Assembly: GCA_050246875.1 (NCBI GenBank) | Contig: JBFWVF010000004.1 | Span: 186,001-250,000 of the forward strand | From: SHWB01 sp050246875 | Lineage (GTDB): Bacteria; Pseudomonadota; Alphaproteobacteria; UBA6615 | Length of the DNA: 64,000 nt | Direction of reading: 5' to 3' | Part shown: one piece after another, positions 58,324 through 64,000 of the stretch | Numbering within the stretch: position 1 is the stretch's first letter | How the letters are laid out: each line of letters opens with the position of its first letter | The notes under the pieces: generated by a model | Told to the model about the DNA's origin: nothing | Databases searched by the model: none | Seen by the model: only the letters and a program-made list of their open reading frames with translations | Translations under genes and position numbers: made by a program

Positions 58324-59028
58324 ATGCGCGTTCTTCTGGTGGAAGACGACAGTGCGACGGCCAAGGCCGTCCAGATGATGCTCAAGTCGGAAGGCTATGT
58401 CTGCGACAGCACGGACCTCGGCGAGGACGGGCTCGAGATCGGCAAGCTGTACGACTACGACATCATCGTGCTCGACGTGATGCTGCCCGACATCGACGGC
58501 TACGAGGTGCTGCGCCGCTTCCGCGCCGCGCGCATCGAAACGCCGGTGCTGATCCTGTCCGGCCTCGCCGACCCCGACGACAAGATCAAGGGCCTCGGCT
58601 TCGGCGCCGACGACTACCTGACCAAGCCGTTCGACCGGCGCGAGCTGATCGCCCGCATCCAGGCCATCGTGCGACGCTCCAAGGGCCATTCGGAATCGGT
58701 CATCCGCACCGGCAAGCTGGCGGTCAATCTCGACGCCCGCACCGTGGAGGCCGAAGGCAAGCCGGTGCACCTCACGGGCAAGGAATACGGCATCCTCGAA
58801 CTGCTCTCGCTGCGCAAGGGCACGACGCTGACCAAGGAGATGTTTCTCAACCATCTCTACGGCGGCATGGACGAGCCGGAACTCAAGATCATCGACGTCT
58901 TCGTCTGCAAGCTGAGGAAGAAGCTGGCGCAGGCGACGGGCGGCGAGAACTACATCGAGACCGTGTGGGGTCGCGGCTACGTTTTGCGCGAGGCCGGCAC
59001 GCTCGACGGCGGCGCCCGCGCCGCCTGA
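58324..59028 (+). CDS. ctrA: Cell-cycle master response regulator CtrA
   Basis: 234 residues, OmpR class. The receiver domain has the acidic pocket (VEDD), phospho-acceptor Asp in IIVLDVMLPD at residue 51, and Lys in DDYLTKPF. The winged-helix output domain is almost diagnostic: LTGKEYGILELLSLRKGTT, LTKEMFLNHLYGGMDEPELK, IIDVFVCKLRKKL, ETVWGRGYVLR. In alphaproteobacteria CtrA controls flagellar, chemotaxis and division genes, and chromosome replication in some groups. ATG 58324 has GGGGGGAG upstream. Its transcript ends at a strong terminator before convergent chpT. Confidence 0.97.
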   Translation: MRVLLVEDDSATAKAVQMMLKSEGYVCDSTDLGEDGLEIGKLYDYDIIVLDVMLPDIDGYEVLRRFRAARIETPVLILSGLADPDDKIKGLGFGADDYLTKPFDRRELIARIQAIVRRSKGHSESVIRTGKLAVNLDARTVEAEGKPVHLTGKEYGILELLSLRKGTTLTKEMFLNHLYGGMDEPELKIIDVFVCKLRKKLAQATGGENYIETVWGRGYVLREAGTLDGGARAA

Positions 59029-59124
59029 CGCCATTTCGCCGCGCGCGATGCCTGCGGGCGCGTGGCGGAGGTTACGGGTTTCCGCAGGTCCGTGCGATTG
59101 CGACCCGCGCGGTCAGCCTTTGGT

Positions 59125-59156
59125 ACGCCGGTGCCCTCGGGCACCGGCGTTTTTTT
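59125..59156 (+). terminator. Strong intrinsic terminator of ctrA
   Basis: A perfect 11-bp stem (ACGCCGGTGCC with its complement) around loop CTCG, followed by seven T residues. About 97 bp past the ctrA stop and just before the chpT stop on the other strand. Confidence 0.9.
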
Positions 59157-59181
59157 CTCGAGAACGCCGGAGCCGGACCAG

Positions 59182-59826
59182 TCAGTCCGCCGCCGGCAGG
59201 GTGGCCGCGACGCGCACCCCCGTGCCCGGCACGGCATCGACCGCGACGGCGGTGCCGAGACGCTCGGCGACGAGGCTGGTCCAGCGCGCCTGCACGGTGC
59301 GCGCCGTGAGGTCTGCCACCGGCACGCTGCCAGCCAGTGCAACCGCGAGTTCCTCGGGCAATCGCGCCTCGAGGGCCAGCGCCGCGACTTCCGCCGCCAG
59401 GCGACCCTCGGCGGGCCGCAGCGCGACTCTGAGTTCGCCGCCGCGCGGCAGGCAGTCGGCGCCGAGCAGGACCATGTTGAGCAGCAGCTTGGCGCCACCC
59501 GCGCCGGGTACCGGCAAGCCATCGGGCCAAACCAGCCGCAGACGCTGGCTCGCCACGGCGCCGGCGGAAAAGCGCGCCAGATCGTTCATCGACACGTCTA
59601 GCCGCCCTGCGCCGGCCTGACCGAAGGCGATACGAAAGAACTGCAGGCGCTCGGTCGCCAGCCGCGCGCTCTGTTCGACCAGCGCCAGCGCGTCGCCGTC
59701 GGGATCCTCGCCGAATTCGCGGAACAACTCGAGGCCGCTGCCGACCGCGCCGACCGGGCTGACCAGGTCATGACACAGCCGCGAGGCCATCAGTTCGGCG
59801 ATGCGCAGAGTGTCGGTCGCGGCCAC
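59182..59826 (-). CDS. chpT: ChpT-like histidine phosphotransferase
   Basis: 214 residues. The dimerisation/HPt helix carries SRLCHDLVSPVGAVGSGLELF, with the phospho-accepting His at residue 19. The C-terminal half is a degenerate Bergerat fold (LLLNMVLLGADCLPRGGELRVAL) that lacks ATP-binding N/G boxes, as in ChpT. ChpT passes phosphate from CckA to CtrA and CpdR, so adjacency to ctrA fits. I propose GTG 59826 with GGAGAG six bases upstream, because the family has only a short segment before the His motif and no ATG is available except Met13. Confidence 0.88.
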   Translation of the reverse strand: MAATDTLRIAELMASRLCHDLVSPVGAVGSGLELFREFGEDPDGDALALVEQSARLATERLQFFRIAFGQAGAGRLDVSMNDLARFSAGAVASQRLRLVWPDGLPVPGAGGAKLLLNMVLLGADCLPRGGELRVALRPAEGRLAAEVAALALEARLPEELAVALAGSVPVADLTARTVQARWTSLVAERLGTAVAVDAVPGTGVRVAATLPAAD

Positions 59827-59898
59827 CAGGCTCTCCGTTGCTGTCAACCGGGCCAATTTAGTGCAATTTTGCTGATATTCGTTAACCGGAGGCCGGCA

Positions 59899-60078
59899 AT
59901 GGCCGCGGATCTCGCGCCCGGCGCCATCGTGCGCCACCCCGGCCGGCCCGACTGGGGCGACGGCCAGGTGCAGTCCGCCATCGGCGAGCGCATCACCGTC
60001 AACTTCGTCCATGCCGGCAAGCAGACCATCGACGCCCGCGTGGTCGCGCTTGAGCTGGTGCGGGCCGAACGGACATGA
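59899..60078 (+). CDS. DUF3553 small protein
   Basis: 59 residues: APGAIVRHPGRPDWGDGQVQSAIGERITVNFVHAGKQTID is the DUF3553 pattern, a small SH3/tudor-like beta barrel also found fused to helicases and other nucleic-acid proteins. ATG 59899 follows GGAGG. It is divergent from chpT and has a TTAACC motif at 59882-59887 in its leader, so CtrA control is possible. Function unknown. Confidence 0.82.
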   Translation: MAADLAPGAIVRHPGRPDWGDGQVQSAIGERITVNFVHAGKQTIDARVVALELVRAERT

Positions 60079-60130
60079 CGCCGCCGTCGCTTGACAGCCT
60101 CCCGGCACCGGCGTACACGCCCGCCGCCAT

Positions 60131-60221
60131 GCGGATGCTTCACGACCAGCGACGACGACGCGGCCCCGCCCGCCCGGCCTTCCGGCCGGGTGCCTGAGGC
60201 GTCGTCCGCCTGAGCATCCGC
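60131..60221. other. Large three-tier inverted repeat / structured element
   Basis: Nested perfect stems share one axis: GCGGATGCT (60131-60139) with AGCATCCGC (60213-60221); GACGACGC (60154-60161) with GCGTCGTC (60199-60206); CCCGGCC (60173-60179) with GGCCGGG (60184-60190) around a TTCC loop. That is 24 pairs in 91 nt, in the 281-bp gap between the DUF3553 gene and the GNAT gene. No U-tract follows on either strand. It may be a structured RNA, an mRNA 3' hairpin or a DNA cruciform; strand unknown. The rest of the gap shows nothing. Confidence 0.6.
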
Positions 60222-60359
60222 CCCGCGCCCGAGCGCGCGCGGCTTTCCCGATCAGGTCGATCCGACGTCCGGCACCCCGGCGGAGCCGCGCGGGCCCGCG
60301 CGCGACGCCGCAAGGCCCCGCGCGCCCTTCCTCCCGACCTTCGCCGAAGGGCCGCCGCC

Positions 60360-60821
60360 ATGACCGCCTCGATCACCCTCACCTCCGCCTGCGATGACGT
60401 CGACTGGACCCGGCTCGCCGCCATCATGCGCGACGCGCCGCTGTTCGACCGGCCGGCCGCGCTGTGGGAGGCTGCCTTCCGCGCCAGCTACACTTGCGTC
60501 TTTGCCTGGGACGGCCCGCATCTCGTCGGCGCCGCGCGGGCGACCTCGGATGGCGTGTTCTACGCCACGATCTTCGACGTCGCCGTGACGCCGGAACGGC
60601 AGGGCGAGGGCATTGGCCGCATGCTGGTCGAACACCTGCTCGCGGTCCTGCCGGTCGAGCGCGTGTTCCTTACCCATACCGCCGGCAAGGCCGGCTTCTA
60701 TGCGCGGATGGGCTTCCTGCGGCAGACCAATGCCATGGGCCACTACGGCGGCGAGGCGCTCGACACGGCGGTGTCGCGCGGCGTTCTGGTGCCGGTCAGG
60801 GACGAACCAGCGGCAGCGTGA
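60360..60821 (+). CDS. GNAT family N-acetyltransferase
   Basis: 153 residues. GNAT motif A is FYATIFDVAVTPERQGEGIGRMLVEHLL (R-x-x-G-x-G/A acetyl-CoA loop as RQGEGIG), motif B is TAGKAGFYARMGFLRQ. The N-terminal half has LVGAARATSDG. Substrate unknown. It converges with arsI, 22 bp between stops; an arsenic-linked role like ArsN is conceivable but the sequence gives no specific support. Confidence 0.85.
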   Translation: MTASITLTSACDDVDWTRLAAIMRDAPLFDRPAALWEAAFRASYTCVFAWDGPHLVGAARATSDGVFYATIFDVAVTPERQGEGIGRMLVEHLLAVLPVERVFLTHTAGKAGFYARMGFLRQTNAMGHYGGEALDTAVSRGVLVPVRDEPAAA

Positions 60822-60843
60822 TTGCGCCACCGCCGTCCGAGGG

Positions 60844-61320
60844 TCAGCCGCAGGCCGTGTTGCCGCCACAGGACGAACCGCTGCAGCAGGCGCTCGCCGC
60901 CGCGTCGGCCGGCAGCGGCGCGAAAGCGGACGGGTCGACGCTGTCGGCGCCGTAGAGGTCGATGCGGCCGGTGGTGTGGAAGGTCTCCCAGGCAACGCCC
61001 TGCGGATCGGCGGCCCAGGTCTTGTTGCTCTTTGCGTAGCAGCACGCGGCATCGTCCTGCTCAGCGATCCGGCGTTCGGCGGCGGCCAGACGCGCGGTGA
61101 TACCGGCGAGATCTTCGTCGCTGTCGACCTGCAGGCCGAGATGGTCGACGCCGGCTGGCGCACCGCGTGCCGAAATCGCGAAGTTCACCGCCGGATCGTC
61201 GAGCATCCACTTGGCGTAGTCGGCCTCGGTCACGGCCGGCTGCGTGCCGAACAGCGTCGAGTAGAAGCGGATCGAGTCGGCGAGGTCGGTCACGGAAACG
61301 TGGACGTGGAAGCGCTTCAT
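60844..61320 (-). CDS. arsI: ArsI-type C-As lyase (ArsI/CadI glyoxalase-fold)
   Basis: 158 residues, vicinal-oxygen-chelate fold. Residues match those described for ArsI: metal ligands His5 (KRFHVHV), His60 (GVDHLGLQV) and Glu112 (WETFHT), and the organoarsenical-binding pair Cys93-Cys94 in ACCYAKSNKTWAADP. ArsI uses Fe(II) and O2 to demethylate trivalent methyl- or aromatic arsenicals. The C-terminal tail is cysteine-rich (ACCSGSSCGG). CadI-type annotation of relatives means a cadmium-linked role is an alternative name, not a better fit. ATG overlaps the arsR stop (ATGA). Confidence 0.87.
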   Translation of the reverse strand: MKRFHVHVSVTDLADSIRFYSTLFGTQPAVTEADYAKWMLDDPAVNFAISARGAPAGVDHLGLQVDSDEDLAGITARLAAAERRIAEQDDAACCYAKSNKTWAADPQGVAWETFHTTGRIDLYGADSVDPSAFAPLPADAAASACCSGSSCGGNTACG

Positions 61321-61673
61321 GGCCTGCAACCCTTCGTCTGGTCGGTGGCGGAGGCGAGGCGCGCGGCGACCGGCCCGCAGATTTCCGGCAGGCCGGCGCA
61401 GCAGTCCTCGGCGAGGTAGGCGAGCAGGCCGCGCATGGCGGCGTAGTCCGCGCTGTAGAAGATCTGCCGCCCGGCGCGCCGCGCCGACGCGAGACCGGCC
61501 TGCTCCAGCTTTCCCAGATGAACCGAAAGCGTCGGTCCGGGAACCTCCAGCCGCTCCGCCAGGGCCCCGGCAGGAATGCCGTCCGGTCCGGCCTGCACCA
61601 GCAACCGGTAGGCGGCGAGCCGCGTCTCCTGGCCGAGAGCTGCGAGCGCCCGCAATGCCTGCTCCATTTCCAT
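61317..61673 (-). CDS. arsR: ArsR-family metalloregulator
   Basis: 118 residues, winged helix (ALGQETRLAAYRLLVQAG; PGPTLSVHLGKLEQAGLASARRAGRQIFYSAD). Metal ligands are probably Cys91, Cys92 and Cys99 in EDCCAGLPEICG, a C-terminal arrangement seen in alphaproteobacterial As(III) sensors, unlike the ELCVC helix-3 site of plasmid ArsR. It represses its operon until arsenite or a trivalent organoarsenical binds. ATG 61673 lies inside the operator palindrome; ATG 61667 and TTG 61709 are alternatives. Co-transcribed with arsI. Confidence 0.88.
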   Translation of the reverse strand: MEMEQALRALAALGQETRLAAYRLLVQAGPDGIPAGALAERLEVPGPTLSVHLGKLEQAGLASARRAGRQIFYSADYAAMRGLLAYLAEDCCAGLPEICGPVAARLASATDQTKGCRP

Positions 61674-61698
61674 ATTTCTATATCTATAGAAATATGGA
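61669..61698. promoter_or_regulatory. ArsR operator palindrome
   Basis: A perfect 14-bp inverted repeat with a 2-bp centre: left arm TCCATATTTCTATA (61669-61682), right arm its exact complement (61685-61698). It is AT-rich in a GC-rich setting and overlaps the arsR start codon, as expected of an autorepressed ArsR promoter with a very short or absent leader. Confidence 0.8.
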
Positions 61699-61733
61699 TG
61701 CCAGCGCAAGCTCCTCGAAGATGAATTGTTTGC

Positions 61734-62423
61734 CTACTCTGCCGCGGCCTTGGCGCCGGCGCCCTCGACGACGCGGCGCAGTTTGCGGACGGTGGTCACG
61801 GGAGCGGTCAGCACCACCTGGCCCGGCCGCGCCGACACCTGCGCGGCGGCGAGGCCCATCGAAAACTGGGCGAACAGGATGGCGTCGCAGTCCTGCATCT
61901 TGCCCGCTTCGGCGACGATGAGGCGGTCGTGCTCCGCCCGATCGTCGCGCCCCTGCAGCGCCTCGAAGGCGCCATCGGCGCAGCGCGCGTCGAGCTCGAG
62001 GGCGATTCCGTGCTCGGCGGCATAGGTCTTCACGTCGGCGGCCAGCACGTCGCGGGCCTGCGGTGCGGAGGACAGCACGCCGATGCGCTTTCCCGCCGCG
62101 AAGCCTTCCTCGATCATGCCTTCGAATGAGGTGACGACGGGCTTCGACACCTTCTTGCGCAATTCGCGGATCAGCGGATTGAACACCGAGCCGGTGAAGG
62201 CCAGGGCGTCGGCGCCGCAGTCGATGCCGTAGTTGAACAGCCAGACGATGCGGTCGCGCACCACCTGAGGCGTCTCGCCATGGAAGTCGTTGTCGGCATA
62301 GAGCGACTCGTCGAGCAGGTTGACGCACTCGCCCTCCGGCCACTCCTCCTTGAAAGCCTTGCCGATGGCGGCAAGCGCCAGGTCGAGCGGCGAGACGATG
62401 ACGAGGCGAGGACGCTTGCTCAT
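61734..62423 (-). CDS. Asp/Glu racemase-superfamily protein (paralogue 1)
   Basis: 229 residues, two-domain Asp/Glu/hydantoin racemase fold. Recognised from VIVSPLDLALAAIGKAF, LLDESLYAD, DCGADALAFTGSVFNPLIRELRKKV, TSFEGMIEEGFAAGKRIGVLSS and CDAILFAQFSMGLAAAQV. Where racemases have a catalytic Cys in each domain, this protein has TGSVF and AQFSMG, so two-base racemisation is unlikely. It may be an isomerase, decarboxylase-like or lyase enzyme on a related acid. Its ATG overlaps the stop of paralogue 2 (ATGA). Confidence 0.72.
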   Translation of the reverse strand: MSKRPRLVIVSPLDLALAAIGKAFKEEWPEGECVNLLDESLYADNDFHGETPQVVRDRIVWLFNYGIDCGADALAFTGSVFNPLIRELRKKVSKPVVTSFEGMIEEGFAAGKRIGVLSSAPQARDVLAADVKTYAAEHGIALELDARCADGAFEALQGRDDRAEHDRLIVAEAGKMQDCDAILFAQFSMGLAAAQVSARPGQVVLTAPVTTVRKLRRVVEGAGAKAAAE

Positions 62424-63088
62424 GACGGAGTTCCTTCGAGGCGGCGGCGCATGGCCTGCACGGCCGTTTCCGGCGCGGTGAGAACGGGACGCCCCCCATC
62501 CTTGCGGATCTCCGCGGCGGCGGTGCCCATGGAAAACTGGCCGAGGATCAGCACGTCGACATCGGCCATGCCGCGCGCCGTCGCCGCCACCTTGCGGTCG
62601 TGGCCGACGAGGTCGCCGTCGAGGATCATCGGACGCGCCGCCTCGTCGACGGTCTTCACCAGCTCGTAGCCGGTGATGCCGTGCTCGCTCGCGTAGGCGG
62701 CGATGTCGGCGGTGATGTTCTGCATTGTCCATGGCGAGGTGGTCAGCACGCCAATGCGACGACCGGCGGCGAAGGCGGCCTCGATCATCGCCTCGTAGGC
62801 GGTGAACACCGGCACGCCGATGGTGCGACGCGCCTGCGCCACCGGGGCGCCGAACACCGAGCCGGCGAAGACGATGCCGTCGGCGCCGCAGTCGGCTGCG
62901 TAGTGCAGCAGCGTGTCCAGGCGACGCTCCTGCACCGCCGTGATCTGCCGGTCGGCGCCGAGATCGGCATAGAGGGATTCGTCGATGAGGTAGACCTTCT
63001 GCACCTCGGGCCAGTGCCGCGCCACGGCGGCGTCTACCGGCGGCACGACGAGGGCCATCGGCGATACGACGGTCATGCGGTGGGCCAC
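62420..63088 (-). CDS. Asp/Glu racemase-superfamily protein (paralogue 2)
   Basis: 222 residues, clearly homologous to the downstream gene along its whole length: LIDESLYADLG, DCGADGIVFAGSVFGAPVAQARR, TAYEAMIEAAFAAGRRIGVLTTSP and VDVLILGQFSMGTAAAEI. It also lacks both racemase cysteines (AGSVF, GQFSMG). The tandem arrangement with overlapping codons suggests a duplicated pair that may work as a heteromer. ATG 63088 or 63076 are both possible. Divergent from the thiolase gene, 163 bp apart. Confidence 0.72.
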   Translation of the reverse strand: MAHRMTVVSPMALVVPPVDAAVARHWPEVQKVYLIDESLYADLGADRQITAVQERRLDTLLHYAADCGADGIVFAGSVFGAPVAQARRTIGVPVFTAYEAMIEAAFAAGRRIGVLTTSPWTMQNITADIAAYASEHGITGYELVKTVDEAARPMILDGDLVGHDRKVAATARGMADVDVLILGQFSMGTAAAEIRKDGGRPVLTAPETAVQAMRRRLEGTPS

Positions 63089-63251
63089 GGCCTAGCCTCC
63101 AGCGTCAGCGGTGGCGCACCCTAGCGTCGCCGCCGTCCGGGCGGCAAGGCGAAGGCCGGCGGCGCTCGACCGGCGAGACACCGCCCCAGGCAGGCTGTGC
63201 CGGCCGGCCCTCTCGGCCATAATGGCCCGAAGCGAACGCGAGGAGGACGCC

Positions 63252-64000
63252 ATGGCCGATGTGTGGATCGTCGGCGCCGGCATGACGGCGCTGGGCAAGT
63301 TTCCCGACCGCTCGGTCAAGAACCTCACGCGCGAGGCGGTGAACGGCGCGCTGGAGGACGCCGGCGCAACGATGGGCGACATCGAGGCAGCGTGGTTCTC
63401 CAATACCCGCCAGGGCCAGATGGAGGGGCAGAACACCATTCGCGGCCAGTGCGCGCTGCGCTCGATGGGCTTCGCCTCGATCCCCATCACCAACGTCGAG
63501 AACGCCTGCTGCAGTTCATCGACCGGTGTGAATATGGCAGTCGCCTACATCCGCGCCGGCATGTGCGACGTGGCGCTGGTCGCTGGCGGCGAGAAGATGT
63601 TCTACCCCGAGAAGCGCGCCGAGATGTTCCAGGCCTTCCGCGGCGGCTGGGACGTGCATGACGCGGCGGCGGCCGAGAAGCGCCTGATGGCACTCGGCGA
63701 CGGCGTGAAGATTCCGCCCGAGGGCAAGATCGACAGCGGCGACCGCAGCGTGTTCATGGACATCTACGCAGCGATCGCGCGCCAGCACATGCGCCTCTAC
63801 GGCACGACGCAGCGCCAGCTCGCCGCCGTGGCGTCGAAGAGCCACTGGCACTCGACCATGAACCCGCAGGCCCAGTACCAGAAGGACTTCAGCATCGATG
63901 AAGTGCTGTCCGACAAGCTGGTCTCATGGCCGCTGACGCGCCCGATGTGCGCGCCGATCAGCGACGGCGCGGCGGCGCTGGTGCTGTGCTCGGACCGCGC
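63252..64000 (+). CDS. Thiolase family protein (SCP-x type), C-terminus cut by window edge
   Basis: The first 249 residues are present; the frame is open to the end. N-terminal VWIVGAGMTALGKF and the active-site loop NVENACCSSSTGVNMAVAYIRAG, with the acylated Cys near residue 91, are thiolase-like. GGEKM, DRSVFMDIYAAIARQHMRLYGTT and SWPLTRPMCAPISDGAAALVLCS resemble SCP-x/acetyl-CoA acetyltransferase-like proteins that usually pair with an OB-fold DUF35 protein. Whether it makes or cleaves C-C bonds is open. AGGAGG lies five bases before ATG 63252. Confidence 0.88.
   Translation, partial: MADVWIVGAGMTALGKFPDRSVKNLTREAVNGALEDAGATMGDIEAAWFSNTRQGQMEGQNTIRGQCALRSMGFASIPITNVENACCSSSTGVNMAVAYIRAGMCDVALVAGGEKMFYPEKRAEMFQAFRGGWDVHDAAAAEKRLMALGDGVKIPPEGKIDSGDRSVFMDIYAAIARQHMRLYGTTQRQLAAVASKSHWHSTMNPQAQYQKDFSIDEVLSDKLVSWPLTRPMCAPISDGAAALVLCSDR

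Noticed and set aside
60360..60821. GNAT gene as an arsenic-resistance ArsN-type enzyme
   Set aside because: It is convergent with arsI rather than in the operon, and no ArsN-specific feature is visible.

Overview
The window is GC-rich throughout and reads as a chromosomal segment of an alphaproteobacterium. The best markers are an intact CtrA next to a ChpT-type phosphotransferase, a DUF3553 gene and fliI-fliJ, plus alphaproteobacterial gene order around tuf, secE, nusG and rpoBC. I cannot name the genus; several genes would suit a free-living, metabolically broad group such as Rhodospirillales or a relative.

Left part (1-23.2 kb): the translation and transcription core, almost all on the minus strand. 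Read in the direction of transcription it is tRNA-Tyr, tRNA-Gly, tuf, tRNA-Trp, secE, nusG, rplK, rplA, a structured leader, rplJ, rplL, rpoB, rpoC. Then comes a 6.7-kb block that splits the usual rpoC-rpsL junction, then rpsL, rpsG and fusA (cut by the left edge). The block holds an acetate/monocarboxylate-type sodium symporter with its DUF4212 partner, an unknown gene, a membrane PAS-exonuclease, a CBS/DUF294 nucleotidyltransferase and two small membrane proteins.

Middle (23.3-43.5 kb): an rRNA methyltransferase, an alpha/beta hydrolase, tRNA-Thr, a double-Usp protein and an RTX repeat protein. They are followed by a TPP riboswitch placed directly before a four-gene branched-chain-amino-acid-type (Liv/HAAT) ABC transporter, one gene of which is a permease-ATPase fusion. 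This pairing is the most interesting observation in the window: it predicts a thiamine-related substrate for a transporter class not normally linked to thiamine. After it come DUF983, an SH3 protein, pyrE, an oxidoreductase, cupins, a BKACE enzyme, DUF169, gabD and malate synthase G. Two convergent gaps carry mirrored REP/BIME-like repeats.

Right part (43.5-64 kb): one strikingly AT-rich gene resembling putative phage abortive-infection (AbiC-like) proteins, a likely horizontal acquisition. Two MacAB-type efflux systems follow, one with separate ATPase and permease and one fused, with a single NodT-type outer-membrane lipoprotein between them. Then come arfB, an M14 carboxypeptidase and the fliJ-fliI/ctrA/chpT cell-cycle neighbourhood. 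The end holds an arsR-arsI organoarsenical operon with a perfect palindromic operator, a tandem pair of Asp/Glu-racemase-fold proteins without the catalytic cysteines, and the start of a thiolase. I saw no CRISPR array, transposase or prophage structural gene.
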